Positions 52,644-63,050 of a DNA stretch of 64,000 bases are shown in pieces. Source of the DNA: Luoshenia tenuis. Lineage in GTDB: Bacteria; Bacillota; Clostridia; Christensenellales; GCA-900066905. Both the position numbers and the translations under genes were made by a program. Under the pieces are notes generated by a model that had not been told where the DNA came from, did no database searches, and saw only the letters and a list, made by a program, of their open reading frames with translations. The first letter of the stretch is position 1, and the number at the start of each line of letters is the position of its first letter. The stretch spans positions 1 through 64,000 of the forward strand of contig NZ_JACRSO010000005.1 in assembly GCF_014384745.1 (NCBI RefSeq), read 5' to 3'.

Positions 52644-53841
52644 GGTACCCGCCCGCAGTCGCGCGGCAAGCGCGCCGCAGGCCCAGCCCCGCCAGGGAGG
52701 CGGCAAACGGGCCGCAGACCGGGCAGGGCGCAAAAAATCATACGATTATTCCATCCTCTTTGTCACGCTGCTTTTGGTGTGCATCGGCATCGTGCTGGTG
52801 TACGATGCCAGCTATTACGCCGCCAGCCAGTCCAAGCTGTACAATTACGACGGCATGTTCTTTTTCAAAAAGCAGATGTTCGGCGCGGCGGTGGGCTTAG
52901 GGCTGATGCTTTTGACCATGCGCATCCCCTATAAAAAGCTGGAGAAGTTCAAGACCGTGGGCATCCTGGGGGCCATCGGCCTTCTGGCCTGCGTGTGGGT
53001 GCCGGGCCTGGGGACCGAGGCCAACGGCGCGACCCGGTGGCTGAATATCGCGGGCATCTCCATCCAGCCGGCGGAGCTTGCCAAGTTCGCCCTGGTGCTG
53101 TACATCGCCGGCTTTGTGGCTAAGGACCGCAAGCGCATCCGCAGCTTTAAAAACGGGGTGCTGCCCATCCTGCTGGTGGGCGGGGTGATCGCCGGGATGG
53201 TCTTTTTACAGCCCAACCTGTCCACGGCGGCTTCCATCGGCTTTTTGATGCTGGCCATGCTCTTTGTGGCCGGGGCCAACCTGGGGCACCTGGCGGTGAT
53301 CCTCACCGGCGCGGTGGGGGCCATGGTGGCCGCGGTACTGTTGGATAAGGACGGCTACCGCTTTAAGCGCTATACCGCGTTTTTAGACCCCTGGGCGGAC
53401 GCCTCGGATACCGGGTATCAGCTGGTGCAATCCCTTTACGCGCTGGGCTCGGGCGGGCTTTTCGGCATGGGCTTTGGCAACAGCCGCCAAAAGTATCTCT
53501 ACCTGCCCTACCGGGAGAGCGACTTTATCTTCTCCATCGTGGGGGAGGAGTTTGGCCTGGTGGGGTCGATCCTGCTGCTGGGGATCTTTATCTTCCTGAT
53601 CTGGCGGGGCATCCGCGTGGCGCTGACCTGTAAAGACCTTTTTGGCTCGCTGCTGGCGGCGGGCATCACGGCGGTCATCGCCATCCAGGTCATCATCAAC
53701 GTGGCCGTGGTCACCGGCTCCATGCCGCCCACGGGCGTGCCGCTGCCCTTTATCAGCGCGGGCGGCACCAGCCTTATGATCTTTATGGCCGCCATCGGCA
53801 TCCTGCTCAATATCTCAAGGTCTACCCGCTCCACGCCTTAG
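52624..53841 (+). CDS. ftsW: Septal peptidoglycan polymerase FtsW (SEDS)
   Basis: 405 residues with a basic 38-residue N-terminal tail and about ten membrane segments. SEDS motifs: GLGTEANGATRWLNI, PAELAKFALVLY, FLDPWADASDTGYQL and PPTGVPLPFISAGGTSL. It polymerises lipid II at the septum with the PBP encoded upstream. AAGGAGG inside murD serves the ATG. SpoVE is an equally valid name for the family in spore formers. Confidence 0.96.
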   Translation: MANPNPRVPARSRAASAPQAQPRQGGGKRAADRAGRKKSYDYSILFVTLLLVCIGIVLVYDASYYAASQSKLYNYDGMFFFKKQMFGAAVGLGLMLLTMRIPYKKLEKFKTVGILGAIGLLACVWVPGLGTEANGATRWLNIAGISIQPAELAKFALVLYIAGFVAKDRKRIRSFKNGVLPILLVGGVIAGMVFLQPNLSTAASIGFLMLAMLFVAGANLGHLAVILTGAVGAMVAAVLLDKDGYRFKRYTAFLDPWADASDTGYQLVQSLYALGSGGLFGMGFGNSRQKYLYLPYRESDFIFSIVGEEFGLVGSILLLGIFIFLIWRGIRVALTCKDLFGSLLAAGITAVIAIQVIINVAVVTGSMPPTGVPLPFISAGGTSLMIFMAAIGILLNISRSTRSTP

Positions 53842-53922
53842 GGCGCCGGCGCGGGTTGCGTTGTAACACAATTTCCACCCCCGACATAGGATGTGGATAG
53901 ATTGTTCGTGGGGGGTGGAATC

Positions 53923-55182
53923 ATGGCAATGATCCGGATACGGGGCGGCAGGCCCCTGCACGGAGAATATACCGTGCCCGGTTCTAAAAACGGAGCGCTG
54001 CCTATCCTGGCGGCCTCCATCCTGTGCAGCCAGGGCCCGGTGACCCTTTTGGGCTGCCCGCATTTGAGCGATGTGGAGAACATGCTCGCACTGCTGCGGC
54101 ATTTGGGCTGCCAGACCCGTTGGGAGGGGGACGCCCTGACCATTGATGCGCAAAACGCCCGCGTCAGCCAAATGCCCGAGGAACTGGCCAAGGTGATGCG
54201 CTCGTCCATCTTTATGCTGGGCCCTCTGCTGGGCCGGTTTGGCAGCGCGGTAGCCACCTATCCGGGCGGCTGCGACATAGGCCTTAGGCCCATCGACCTG
54301 CATTTAAAGGGCTTGCGCACCCTGGGCGCGCGCATTACCGAGCAGGCGGGTTACATATTCAGCGACGGAGCCGCCCTGAAAGGCGGCATGATCCATTTAG
54401 ACTATCCCAGCGTGGGCGCTACCGAGAATTTGATGATGGCCGCCGCGCTCACTCCCGGCACCACGCGGCTGACCAACGCCGCCCGGGAGCCGGAGATCGT
54501 CCAGCTGCAGGACTTCTTGCGGGCCATGGGGGCGGATATCTCGGGCGCGGGCACTGAGACCATTACCATAAACGGCGTGGAGCGGCTTTCCGGGTGCAGC
54601 TTCCCCATCGCGGCGGACCGCATCGTGGCCGGTACATTTTTGGTGGCCGCGGCCATCACCGGCGGGGAGATCGCCCTTCGCGGCGCGCCGGTGGAGCAGC
54701 TCGCGGCGGTGGAAGCCAAGCTGCGTGAGGCCGGCTGCACATTGGAAAAAGACGGGGCGCTCTGGCGCTTGCGCGCCCCGGCAAAGCTAGGCGCCATCGA
54801 ATCCATCGAGACCCAGCCCTACCCGGGCTTCCCCACCGATATGCAGGCGCTGTTTCTGGCGCTGTGCACCCGGGGGCAGGGGGCCAGCGTGATCACCGAG
54901 AATATCTTTGAGAACCGCTTCCGGGTGGTGCCCCAGCTTGCGCGCATGGGCGCACGCATCCGGGTGAGCGACCGGACGGCCATCGTCCACGGGCCGGGCA
55001 GGCTGACCGGCGCTGGCGTTACCGCGCCGGACCTGCGGGGAGGCGCCGCGCTGGTGGTGGCGGCCCTGGCGGCCGAGGGGGAGACCCGCATCGGCCGGGT
55101 GGACCTGATCGACCGGGGATATGAGCACATCGAGCAGGACTTAAGCGCCCTGGGCGCAGACGCGGTGCGCATCGAAGGATAA
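53923..55182 (+). CDS. murA: UDP-GlcNAc 1-carboxyvinyltransferase
   Basis: 419 residues from ATG 53923 (GGGGGGTGGA upstream). GSKNGALPILAASIL at the N-terminus, the active-site C117 in YPGGCDIGLRPIDLH (so fosfomycin-sensitive type), and PTDMQALFLALCT in the C-terminal half. It starts peptidoglycan precursor synthesis by transferring enolpyruvate to UDP-GlcNAc. It occupies the place between ftsW and ftsQ where murG and murC/murB often stand. Confidence 0.98.
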   Translation: MAMIRIRGGRPLHGEYTVPGSKNGALPILAASILCSQGPVTLLGCPHLSDVENMLALLRHLGCQTRWEGDALTIDAQNARVSQMPEELAKVMRSSIFMLGPLLGRFGSAVATYPGGCDIGLRPIDLHLKGLRTLGARITEQAGYIFSDGAALKGGMIHLDYPSVGATENLMMAAALTPGTTRLTNAAREPEIVQLQDFLRAMGADISGAGTETITINGVERLSGCSFPIAADRIVAGTFLVAAAITGGEIALRGAPVEQLAAVEAKLREAGCTLEKDGALWRLRAPAKLGAIESIETQPYPGFPTDMQALFLALCTRGQGASVITENIFENRFRVVPQLARMGARIRVSDRTAIVHGPGRLTGAGVTAPDLRGGAALVVAALAAEGETRIGRVDLIDRGYEHIEQDLSALGADAVRIEG

Positions 55183-55216
55183 ACAAACCCGAAGGTACGA
55201 AGGAGAAATTAGAGCC

Positions 55217-55978
55217 ATGGCCAAGGCATCCAAAGAAAAAAAGAAGATGAAAAAACCCAGCACCCTGGTGACCTGGCTGCTGGGCCTGCTGCTGGCGCTG
55301 ACGCTGGCCGCCATTTTGAACCTCGAGGTGCTGATCGTGCGGGACGTGCAGGTCTACGGCAACGAGACCGTGGCCACCGAGGACATCGTGGGCATGGCGG
55401 GCGTAGCCCTGGGGGAGAACATCTTTAAAGTCAACCTGGATGCGGTCAAGGCCAATATTGAGGAGAACCCCTATCTGGTGGTGGATCATATCGGCTACAA
55501 GCTGCCCGATAAGATCAGCATCGTCCTGCACGAGCGCAAGGCCCGCGCAGTGCTGGAGTACCTGTCCAGCTATATCCTCATCGACGAGGAGGGCACCCTT
55601 CTGGAGCTGAAAAGCAAGGGGGAGGACGTGCCGGAACTGCTGGTCAAGGGCGTGGAGGTGGTCTCCTTTACCACCGGCAAAAAGGCGGAGCTGAGCAACC
55701 CCTACCAGATGGAGGCCTGCGGCATGGTGCTCTCTGAGTTTTATACCCAAAACGCCCAGGAGCTGATCAGCGAGATGGACCTGAGCAACCCGGACGACAT
55801 CACCCTCAAGACCACCGCCGGCATCGCCGTGCGCTTTGGCCAGGCCAAGGATGTGGAAAAGAAGGTGACCTGGGTGCGCACCCTGATCCCTCAGCTTCAG
55901 GCCGAGGGCAAGGTGGGCACGCTGGATGTGACCGCCGCCGAGACCGGCGCTAGCTTCCGCGAAGAGCCGGTGAGCTGA
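55217..55978 (+). CDS. ftsQ: Cell division protein FtsQ/DivIB
   Basis: 253 residues: a Lys-rich cytoplasmic start (KASKEKKKMKKP), one membrane helix (about 18-36, VTWLLGLLLALTLAAIL), and a POTRA domain (VRDVQVYGNETVATEDIVG, about 43-112), followed by the beta domain. It links early and late division proteins with FtsL. CGAAGGAG precedes the ATG. Confidence 0.93.
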   Translation: MAKASKEKKKMKKPSTLVTWLLGLLLALTLAAILNLEVLIVRDVQVYGNETVATEDIVGMAGVALGENIFKVNLDAVKANIEENPYLVVDHIGYKLPDKISIVLHERKARAVLEYLSSYILIDEEGTLLELKSKGEDVPELLVKGVEVVSFTTGKKAELSNPYQMEACGMVLSEFYTQNAQELISEMDLSNPDDITLKTTAGIAVRFGQAKDVEKKVTWVRTLIPQLQAEGKVGTLDVTAAETGASFREEPVS

Positions 55979-56010
55979 GTTTGTAAGCGCGCCCAAATAG
56001 CCGCTGCTGC

Positions 56011-56037
56011 GCCCCGCTAAAAAAGCGGGGCGTTTTT
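56011..56037 (+). terminator. Terminator of the mraZ-ftsQ operon
   Basis: GCCCCGCT (56011-56018), loop of five A, AGCGGGGC (56024-56031), GTTTTT. It separates ftsA-ftsZ from the upstream cluster. Confidence 0.92.
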
Positions 56038-56084
56038 GCACGCCTTAAAGCGGTTTATCGGTGGGGGTGAGGATATGCCGCGCT

Positions 56085-56168
56085 GTCATTCCGAAGCGTC
56101 AGCGAGGAATCTCGTGCATGGACGGGAAAGCGCCGCTCGACCTGCGGCTGCGCGGTGCAGGCACGGCC
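56085..56168 (+). repeat. MITE-like element, 3'-truncated copy
   Basis: GTCATTCCGAAGCGTCAGCGAG to GCGGTGCAGGCACGGCC, matching the left 80 bases of the full element. The right end is missing. Confidence 0.8.
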
Positions 56169-56493
56169 GGGCCTTACATTAAAGTGCATCCGTTAAGAAC
56201 GCACAAGGCCAAGAAAGGAAAAAAACTTACTTTGGCTCTCTGCCGCCCCCAAGGGCAACGACGGGCAAAGGATAACGTGCGGGCCGGGCCGCATGGCCCA
56301 CGCTTTTGTGCACAAGCCCGGGCGAGGCTCCCATCCATCCGGGCCAGGGGCGGGGAATACGGCGGCTGACGCGCGCATATGTTTTCCCGGCCAGGCGTGC
56401 GCCGCGCGTTTGGCAGCCATTTAACCAGAGGATGCAGGCAGGTTTTTCCATAAAAATAATTTGTATTTAAACTGTAAAAAGCACATTTTGCGG
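56169..56493. other. Gap between ftsQ terminator and ftsA, no gene seen
   Basis: About 325 bases. GC-rich DNA up to 56420, then an AT-rich 70 bases leading into the ftsA promoter. Open frames here lack ribosome sites and family matches. Confidence 0.5.
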
Positions 56494-56522
56494 TTTATTT
56501 CTGGGCGAATTTCTGATATGAT
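56494..56522 (+). promoter_or_regulatory. Extended -10 promoter of ftsA-ftsZ
   Basis: TTTATT (56494-56499), 17-bp spacer, TGA-extended TATGAT (56514-56522). It gives ftsA-ftsZ a transcript independent of the mraZ operon. Confidence 0.65.
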
Positions 56523-56564
56523 AATGGTTGATATAGGCTAGGGAAGCTAAAGGCAGGCCCGGCC

Positions 56565-57770
56565 ATGCGCAAAGAGGGGGAAGCGGGCGTGGATCACGGC
56601 GCTGCGGTTTTAGACTTTGGCAGTTCCAAAGTGATTTGTGCCTACGGTACCGGCGCCCCCGGCCGTGCGGTGCAGATCAGGGGGGCAAACGCTGTTTATT
56701 ACCGGGATTTCGCCATCGGGAGGGACAGCGCCAGCCCGCAAAGCTGGCAGGTAGCCGCGGCCCAGGCCGTGGAGCGCACGCAAGCGCGCGCCGGCGTATC
56801 GTTTGACAGGGCCTATCTGGTGCTGCCCGGGCCTTACTCCCGGGTAACCTGTTTAAACGCCAGCGCGTCCGTCACCGGGGAGCGGGTAACCCCCCGGGAT
56901 ATGCGGACGGTGCTGGATCAGGCGGCCTCTCTTTACCAGCCGGACCGGTACGCGGTGGCCCACCGCACCCCCATGTATTATACATTGGACAGCGGCGAAA
57001 AGCTGCTGGACCCGGCGGGAGCCGTGTCGGGCCATCTGCGGGTGCGCGCGGCGCTTACCCTGGCGGATCGGTTCTTCGTCCAGCGCGTAGGCGCGGTGAT
57101 GGACGCCCTGGGTCTTGAAACGGCGGGCTTTGTGCCCAGCGCCCTGGGGCAGGCGTTAAAGCTGATCCCCGCGCAGGTGCGCGACGGGCTGTGCATCCTG
57201 CTGGATGCAGGCTATCACGAAAGCTGCGTTTCGCTGGTCTATGCCGACAGTGTGATCTTCTCTTCCACCATCCCGGTGGGCGGGTGGCACATGGCGACCG
57301 ATCTGGCGCTGCAGCTGAACATCTCCCTGGCCCAGGCCGAGCGGATTAAGCGCAGGTTCGCCTTTGGGCTGGACCCGGAGGCGCCGGACAGCGCGATCCT
57401 TGTCCAGGTGGCGGGGGGGCGCGTCAGCCGCTTTGACTATGGCGCTGTGTGTGCTATAATTGAAGCGCGGGCGATGGAGATCGTCCAGGAGGCGATGCGG
57501 GCCGTGGCGCTTAGCGGTTACACCGTCGGGGCGGACAAGCCCCTGGTGGTGACCGGCGGGGCTATCGCGCCGCTGCGGGGGGCCAAGGCCTGGTGCGCTG
57601 ATGTCACCGGGCGCAAGGTGTCCATGCCCATTCCGGTGGGCGCGGTGCTCAATACCCCCATGGATACCGCGGCGGTAGGCGGGCTGCACCTGGCGCTGCA
57701 ACAAACGGAAGACCCGGAAAAGGAGGAGCGATCTTCGCTTTTCCATAAACTCATTCGAAAGCGGTTTTAA
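56565..57770 (+). CDS. ftsA: Cell division protein FtsA (actin-like)
   Basis: 401 residues from ATG 56565; GTG 56589 (giving MDHGAAVLDFGSS) has the better site, GAGGGGG, 8 nt away and may be the true start. Actin-like phosphate loops: LDFGSSKVICAYG and ILLDAGYHESCVSLVY, with the adenosine motif VVTGGAIAPLRG. The C-terminal LFHKLIRKRF fits an amphipathic membrane-targeting helix. The sequence diverges from well-studied FtsA. Directly before ftsZ. Confidence 0.9.
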   Translation: MRKEGEAGVDHGAAVLDFGSSKVICAYGTGAPGRAVQIRGANAVYYRDFAIGRDSASPQSWQVAAAQAVERTQARAGVSFDRAYLVLPGPYSRVTCLNASASVTGERVTPRDMRTVLDQAASLYQPDRYAVAHRTPMYYTLDSGEKLLDPAGAVSGHLRVRAALTLADRFFVQRVGAVMDALGLETAGFVPSALGQALKLIPAQVRDGLCILLDAGYHESCVSLVYADSVIFSSTIPVGGWHMATDLALQLNISLAQAERIKRRFAFGLDPEAPDSAILVQVAGGRVSRFDYGAVCAIIEARAMEIVQEAMRAVALSGYTVGADKPLVVTGGAIAPLRGAKAWCADVTGRKVSMPIPVGAVLNTPMDTAAVGGLHLALQQTEDPEKEERSSLFHKLIRKRF

Positions 57771-57792
57771 ATGCTAAGGAGGTAAACATCCT

Positions 57793-58989
<1,197 letters not shown>

Positions 58990-59004
58990 GCCTACAAGTA
59001 TGCA

Positions 59005-59036
59005 AAGGCCCAGCCATACGGCTGGGCCTTTTTTTC
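59005..59036 (+). terminator. Terminator of ftsA-ftsZ
   Basis: AAGGCCCAGCC (59005-59015), ATAC loop, GGCTGGGCCTT (59020-59030), TTTTT. Perfect 11-bp stem. Confidence 0.96.
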
Positions 59037-59054
59037 TTTGCGCCGGGGCGGCGT

Positions 59055-59083
59055 TTGTATAAAACCGGTCTTTGTATTATAAT
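59055..59083 (+). promoter_or_regulatory. Promoter of the TetR-type regulator gene
   Basis: TTGTAT (59055-59060), 17-bp spacer, perfect TATAAT (59078-59083). Confidence 0.82.
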
Positions 59084-59118
59084 ATGTAAATAGATCCCGC
59101 AGCGTGAGGAGGAGCAAA

Positions 59119-59700
59119 TTGGCACAGTTTACCAAGCAGGCCATCGTGGCGTCCTTTGTTAAATTACTGGGGCAAAAGCCGCTGCATAAGATCACGGTTA
59201 AAGATGTGGTGGAGGATTGCGGGGTCAACCGCAATACCTTTTATTATTACTTTCAGGATATTTACGCGCTGCTGGACGAGGTCTTTCAGGAAGAGACCCG
59301 CGCCGTGCTGGAGCAGGGGGAGCCCTTTACCTCCTGGCAGGAGGGCGTGCTGCACGCCATCACCTTTGCCAGGGAGAACAAAAAGGCCATCTACCATATC
59401 TACAATAGCATGGGGCGGGAGCGGCTGCGCACCTACCTGGACGATGTGATCGCCAAGGTCGCCCTGGAATACGTGCAGCAGGAGGCCAGGGGCCTGAATG
59501 TATGCCAGGAGGATATCGAGCTGCTGGCCGAGTTTTACAAGCACGCCCTAAGCGGCATGGTCATCGAGTGGATCCGGCGGGATATGACCACCGAGGCCGA
59601 GCCGATGATCCTCAACCTGGCCCGGCTGTCGGAAGGGGCGCTGCGCGCCATGCTGGAAAAGAACGGCCGCAGGAATTCAGACGCGCCAGAAGATGCCTAA
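59119..59700 (+). CDS. TetR/AcrR family transcriptional regulator
   Basis: 193 residues from TTG 59119, chosen because GAGGAGGAG (59106-59114) sits at proper distance; a GTG at 59104 would overlap that site. N-terminal helix-turn-helix: TKQAIVASFVKLLGQKPLHKITVKDVVEDCGVNRNTFYYYF (in two parts, residues 5-45). The NTFYYYF and LLDEVFQEE sequence resembles the DhaS/TetR_C_33 group. The C-terminal ligand domain is all-helical. It stands before the MetK-like operon in the same direction and is its likely regulator. Confidence 0.92.
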   Translation: MAQFTKQAIVASFVKLLGQKPLHKITVKDVVEDCGVNRNTFYYYFQDIYALLDEVFQEETRAVLEQGEPFTSWQEGVLHAITFARENKKAIYHIYNSMGRERLRTYLDDVIAKVALEYVQQEARGLNVCQEDIELLAEFYKHALSGMVIEWIRRDMTTEAEPMILNLARLSEGALRAMLEKNGRRNSDAPEDA

Positions 59701-59747
59701 AAACCAGACATAGGGCGGGAAATGCCCAAAATTCAGACAATGTTTGT

Positions 59748-59778
59748 GCCGTGTGCGAAATTCGCACACGGCTTTTTG
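59748..59778 (+). terminator. Terminator between the TetR-type gene and the MetK-like operon
   Basis: GCCGTGTGCGA (59748-59758), AAT loop, TCGCACACGGC (59762-59772), TTTTT. The next operon therefore needs its own promoter; TATAAT at 59810-59815 is a candidate -10 without a good -35. The stem could double as an operator. Confidence 0.92.
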
Positions 59779-59848
59779 ATTGTCTGCGGCAATCCCGCGG
59801 CCCCCTGCCTATAATAGGCTTTGGAGTTTGAATTTAGGGGGTGACAGG

Positions 59849-60967
59849 ATGGCGACGTTGCAAACGGCCCGGGCCTATTGCAGGGGCCAGAGCGACAGCC
59901 TGTGCGGCCAGATAGCCGACCGGATACTGGATGCGGCCCTTTCCCAGGACCCGGGCGCGCGGATGCGGGTGGATGTGGCGCTGGCCGGCGCGCGGGCATG
60001 GATCGGAGGCGAGCTGAGCGCCGACGCGCAGATCGACTACGCCGCCCTGGTGCGGCAGACCTTGTTGCAGGCCGGCTATCCCGATCTGGCGCAGCGCTGC
60101 CAGGTAGAGCTAGCCCTGCGGCCCTTCGCACCGGAGGCGGAGGCCGGGCTGCGGCGGGCGGACGCGGGAGACGGGGACGCGCTGTGCCAGGGGCTGTACA
60201 CGGGCTATGCCTGCCGGGAGGGGGCGGCGCGCTTTCCGTTGGCGGCCGCGCTGGCCCAGGCGCTTTGCGGGCGGCTGGATGCGCTGCGCGCCGAAGGCGA
60301 CCTGCCCGGCTTGCTGCCCGATGGAGGGGCCTTTGTGGCGCTGCGCGCGGGGCGGATCGACGCGCTGGTGCTATGCGCCCAGCACCTGCCCTCGCTCTCC
60401 ACTGACCTTGTGCGCGCGCTGCTGGAGCAAAAGGTGGTCGCCCCCTGCCTGCCCGAGGGGCTGGAAAGCGCGGGGGCGCAGATCTTTATCAATCCCTCCG
60501 GCCGCTTTACCCAGGGCGGGCCGGCGGCCTTTGCCGGCAGTTCCGGCCATCTGGAAAGCGGCTATGGCGATGCGCTGGGGCAGCCCTCCCTTGCCGGGCG
60601 GGACGCCACCCGCACCTGCGGGGCGTACATGGCCCGCTACATCGCCAAAAACCTGGTGGCGGCGGGGCTGGCGCGGCGCTGCCGGGTCAAGCTGTGCTAC
60701 GCCCTGGGCCTGGCAGACCCGGTAGCCCTGGAGGTGGAGACCTTTGGCGAGGGCGGGCAGGCGTGGCTGGGGCGGTTGGTCAGCGATACGCTGGATCTGC
60801 GGCCCGCGGCCATCATCCGCCGCTTTGGCCTGCGCCGCCCCCTGTACGCGAAGCTTGCGGCCTGCGGGCGCTTTGGGCCGGGGGCGCAGGGCGCGCCCTG
60901 GGAGCAGGAGGACCTGGCCGCGGCCTGGCGGCAAAACCTGGACGGAAAGAGAGGCCATGAAGAATGA
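59849..60967 (+). CDS. Degenerate S-adenosylmethionine synthetase homologue (MetK-like)
   Basis: 372 residues from ATG 59849 (TTAGGGGGTGA upstream). It aligns end to end with MetK. Kept: D16, the GGE with E55, GYAC near 119-122, FINPSGRF (213-220), YMARYIAKNLVAAGLARRC (260-278), VETFG, DLRPAAIIRR and PWEQED. Changed relative to E. coli MetK by manual alignment: H14 to Q, P15 to S, K17 to S, the flexible-loop Gln/Asp (QSPD) lost, K165 lost, GRK (R244, K245) to GHL, and SGKDPSKVD to AGRDATRTC. So most substrate and phosphate ligands are gone and it is probably not an ordinary SAM synthetase. Overlaps the MMPL gene by 4 nt. Confidence 0.85.
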   Translation: MATLQTARAYCRGQSDSLCGQIADRILDAALSQDPGARMRVDVALAGARAWIGGELSADAQIDYAALVRQTLLQAGYPDLAQRCQVELALRPFAPEAEAGLRRADAGDGDALCQGLYTGYACREGAARFPLAAALAQALCGRLDALRAEGDLPGLLPDGGAFVALRAGRIDALVLCAQHLPSLSTDLVRALLEQKVVAPCLPEGLESAGAQIFINPSGRFTQGGPAAFAGSSGHLESGYGDALGQPSLAGRDATRTCGAYMARYIAKNLVAAGLARRCRVKLCYALGLADPVALEVETFGEGGQAWLGRLVSDTLDLRPAAIIRRFGLRRPLYAKLAACGRFGPGAQGAPWEQEDLAAAWRQNLDGKRGHEE

Positions 60968-63036
60968 TCAAGTTTGGCAAGGCGGTTGTAAAGCTGCGGA
61001 TACCGATCCTGATCCTGGCGGTGATCCTGCTGATCCCGTCGGTATTGGGGATGCTGAACACCCGCATCAACTACGATATGCTGGATTACCTGCCGGAGGA
61101 TATGGATACCGTTAAAGGGCAGAACATCCTGCTGGAGGACTTTGGCAAGGGGGCCTTTTCCCTTGTGATGGTGGAGGGCATGCAGCCCCGGGATGTTTCC
61201 GCCCTCAAGGCGCAGATGGAGGGCGTGCCCCACGTGGAGACCGTGCTGTGGTACGATTCGCTATCGGACATCTCCATCCCCATGGAGCTGCTGCCCCAGA
61301 AGGTGTACGATGCCTTTAATAACGGGGATACCACCCTGATGGCGGTGTTTTTCGATACCTCCACCTCCGCGGATGAGACCATGCAGGCCATTGCCTCTAT
61401 CCGCGCCCTGGCGGGCAAGCAGTGCTTCGTCTCCGGGATGAGCGCCATGGTCACCGATCTAAAGGACCTTTGCGAGCGGGAGGAACCCATCTACGTGGGG
61501 CTGGCGGTGCTGCTGGCCTGCGCGGCCATGATGCTGTTTATGGATAACTACCTCATCCCCTTTATCTTTCTGGGGTCCATCGGCATGGCCATCCTTTTAA
61601 ACCTGGGCACCAACTACTTTATGGGGGAGATCTCCTACATCACCAAGGCTCTCTCGGCGGTGCTGCAGCTGGCGGTGACCATGGATTACTCCATCTTCCT
61701 GTGGCACAGCTATGGCGAGCAGCAGGCCCGGTTCCCGGGGGATAAAAAGCGGGCCATGGCCCACGCGGTCGCGGCCACCATCACCTCGGTGGTGGGCAGC
61801 TCCATCACCACGGTGGCCGGCTTTATCGCCCTTTGCTTTATGAGCTTTACCCTGGGCTTTGACTTAGGTGTGGTCATGGCCAAGGGCGTGATCCTGGGCG
61901 TGATCGGCTGCGTGACCACGCTGCCGGCCATGATCCTGCTCTTTGACAAGGCCCTGCAAAAGGCCCAGCACCGGCCGCTTTTGCCCAAAATGGATAAAGC
62001 GGCCCGCCTGGTCACCCGCCGCAGCTGGGTGTTCCTCATCGTCTTTGTGGCGCTGCTGGTGCCCGCCTTTTATGGGTACATGAATACCGCCACCTATTAC
62101 GACCTGGGCGAGGCCCTGCCCAAGGATATGGCGTACGTCATCGCCAACACCAAGCTACGGGAGGAGTTTGACATGGCCTCCACCCACATGATCCTGGCGG
62201 ACGCGGAACTGCCCCCAAAGCAGGCCCGGGAGATGCTAGAGGAGATCGGGCAGGTGGATGGCGTGAAATTCGCCCTGGGCTTTGATTCGGTGCTGGGTTC
62301 CACCGTGCCCGAGGAGGTGGTACCCGATACGCTTAAAGCGGTGCTCAAAGGGGACCGCTACCAGCTGATTCTGGTCTCCTCTCAGTACAAGGTGGCCTCG
62401 GATGCGGTCAACAGCCAGATCGACCAGATCGGCGCCGTGCTCAAAAAGTACGATCCCAGCGGCATGCTCATCGGCGAGGCGCCCTGCACTAAGGATATGA
62501 TCGAGGTGACCGACCACGATTTTCAGGTGGTCAACGCCATCTCCATCATCGCGATCTTCGTGATCATCGCCCTGGTCCTAAAGTCCATCACCCTGCCGGT
62601 GATTTTGGTGGCGGTGATCGAGCTGGCCATCTTCATCAACCTGGGGATCCCCTACTATACCGGGGTCTCGCTGCCCTTTGTGGCGCCGATCTGCATCAGC
62701 ACCATCCAGCTGGGGGCCACGGTGGATTATGCGATTTTGATGACCACCCGCTATAAGCGCGAGCGTGGGATGGGCAAAACGGGGCGCGAGGCGGTGGATA
62801 TCGCCCTGTCGGCTTCCATCCCATCCATCCTGGTCAGCGCGCTGGGCTTTTTTGCCGCAACCTTCGGCGTGGCGCTGTACTCCAATGTGGATATCATCAG
62901 CTCCATGTGCAGCCTGATGGCGCGCGGGGCCATCGTTTCCATGCTGTGCGTGCTGTTCATCCTGCCGGCGATGCTGATTTTGTTTGACAAGGTGATCGTG
63001 CGCACCAGCCTGGGCTTCCGAAATAAAAACGCTTGA
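60964..63036 (+). CDS. MMPL/RND family transporter
   Basis: 690 residues with twelve predicted membrane segments in two repeats. Each half shows a large extracytoplasmic loop (about 30-165 and 360-515) and the RND-type segment: AVTMDYSIFLWHSYGEQ in the first and GATVDYAILMTTRYKRER in the second, with the charged residues of the proton path. Such proteins export lipids, peptides or hydrophobic compounds. It begins in the ATGA overlap with the MetK-like gene; the heptad-repeat gene follows after 14 nt. Confidence 0.93.
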   Translation: MIKFGKAVVKLRIPILILAVILLIPSVLGMLNTRINYDMLDYLPEDMDTVKGQNILLEDFGKGAFSLVMVEGMQPRDVSALKAQMEGVPHVETVLWYDSLSDISIPMELLPQKVYDAFNNGDTTLMAVFFDTSTSADETMQAIASIRALAGKQCFVSGMSAMVTDLKDLCEREEPIYVGLAVLLACAAMMLFMDNYLIPFIFLGSIGMAILLNLGTNYFMGEISYITKALSAVLQLAVTMDYSIFLWHSYGEQQARFPGDKKRAMAHAVAATITSVVGSSITTVAGFIALCFMSFTLGFDLGVVMAKGVILGVIGCVTTLPAMILLFDKALQKAQHRPLLPKMDKAARLVTRRSWVFLIVFVALLVPAFYGYMNTATYYDLGEALPKDMAYVIANTKLREEFDMASTHMILADAELPPKQAREMLEEIGQVDGVKFALGFDSVLGSTVPEEVVPDTLKAVLKGDRYQLILVSSQYKVASDAVNSQIDQIGAVLKKYDPSGMLIGEAPCTKDMIEVTDHDFQVVNAISIIAIFVIIALVLKSITLPVILVAVIELAIFINLGIPYYTGVSLPFVAPICISTIQLGATVDYAILMTTRYKRERGMGKTGREAVDIALSASIPSILVSALGFFAATFGVALYSNVDIISSMCSLMARGAIVSMLCVLFILPAMLILFDKVIVRTSLGFRNKNA

Positions 63037-63050
63037 ATGGAGGAGAGACC

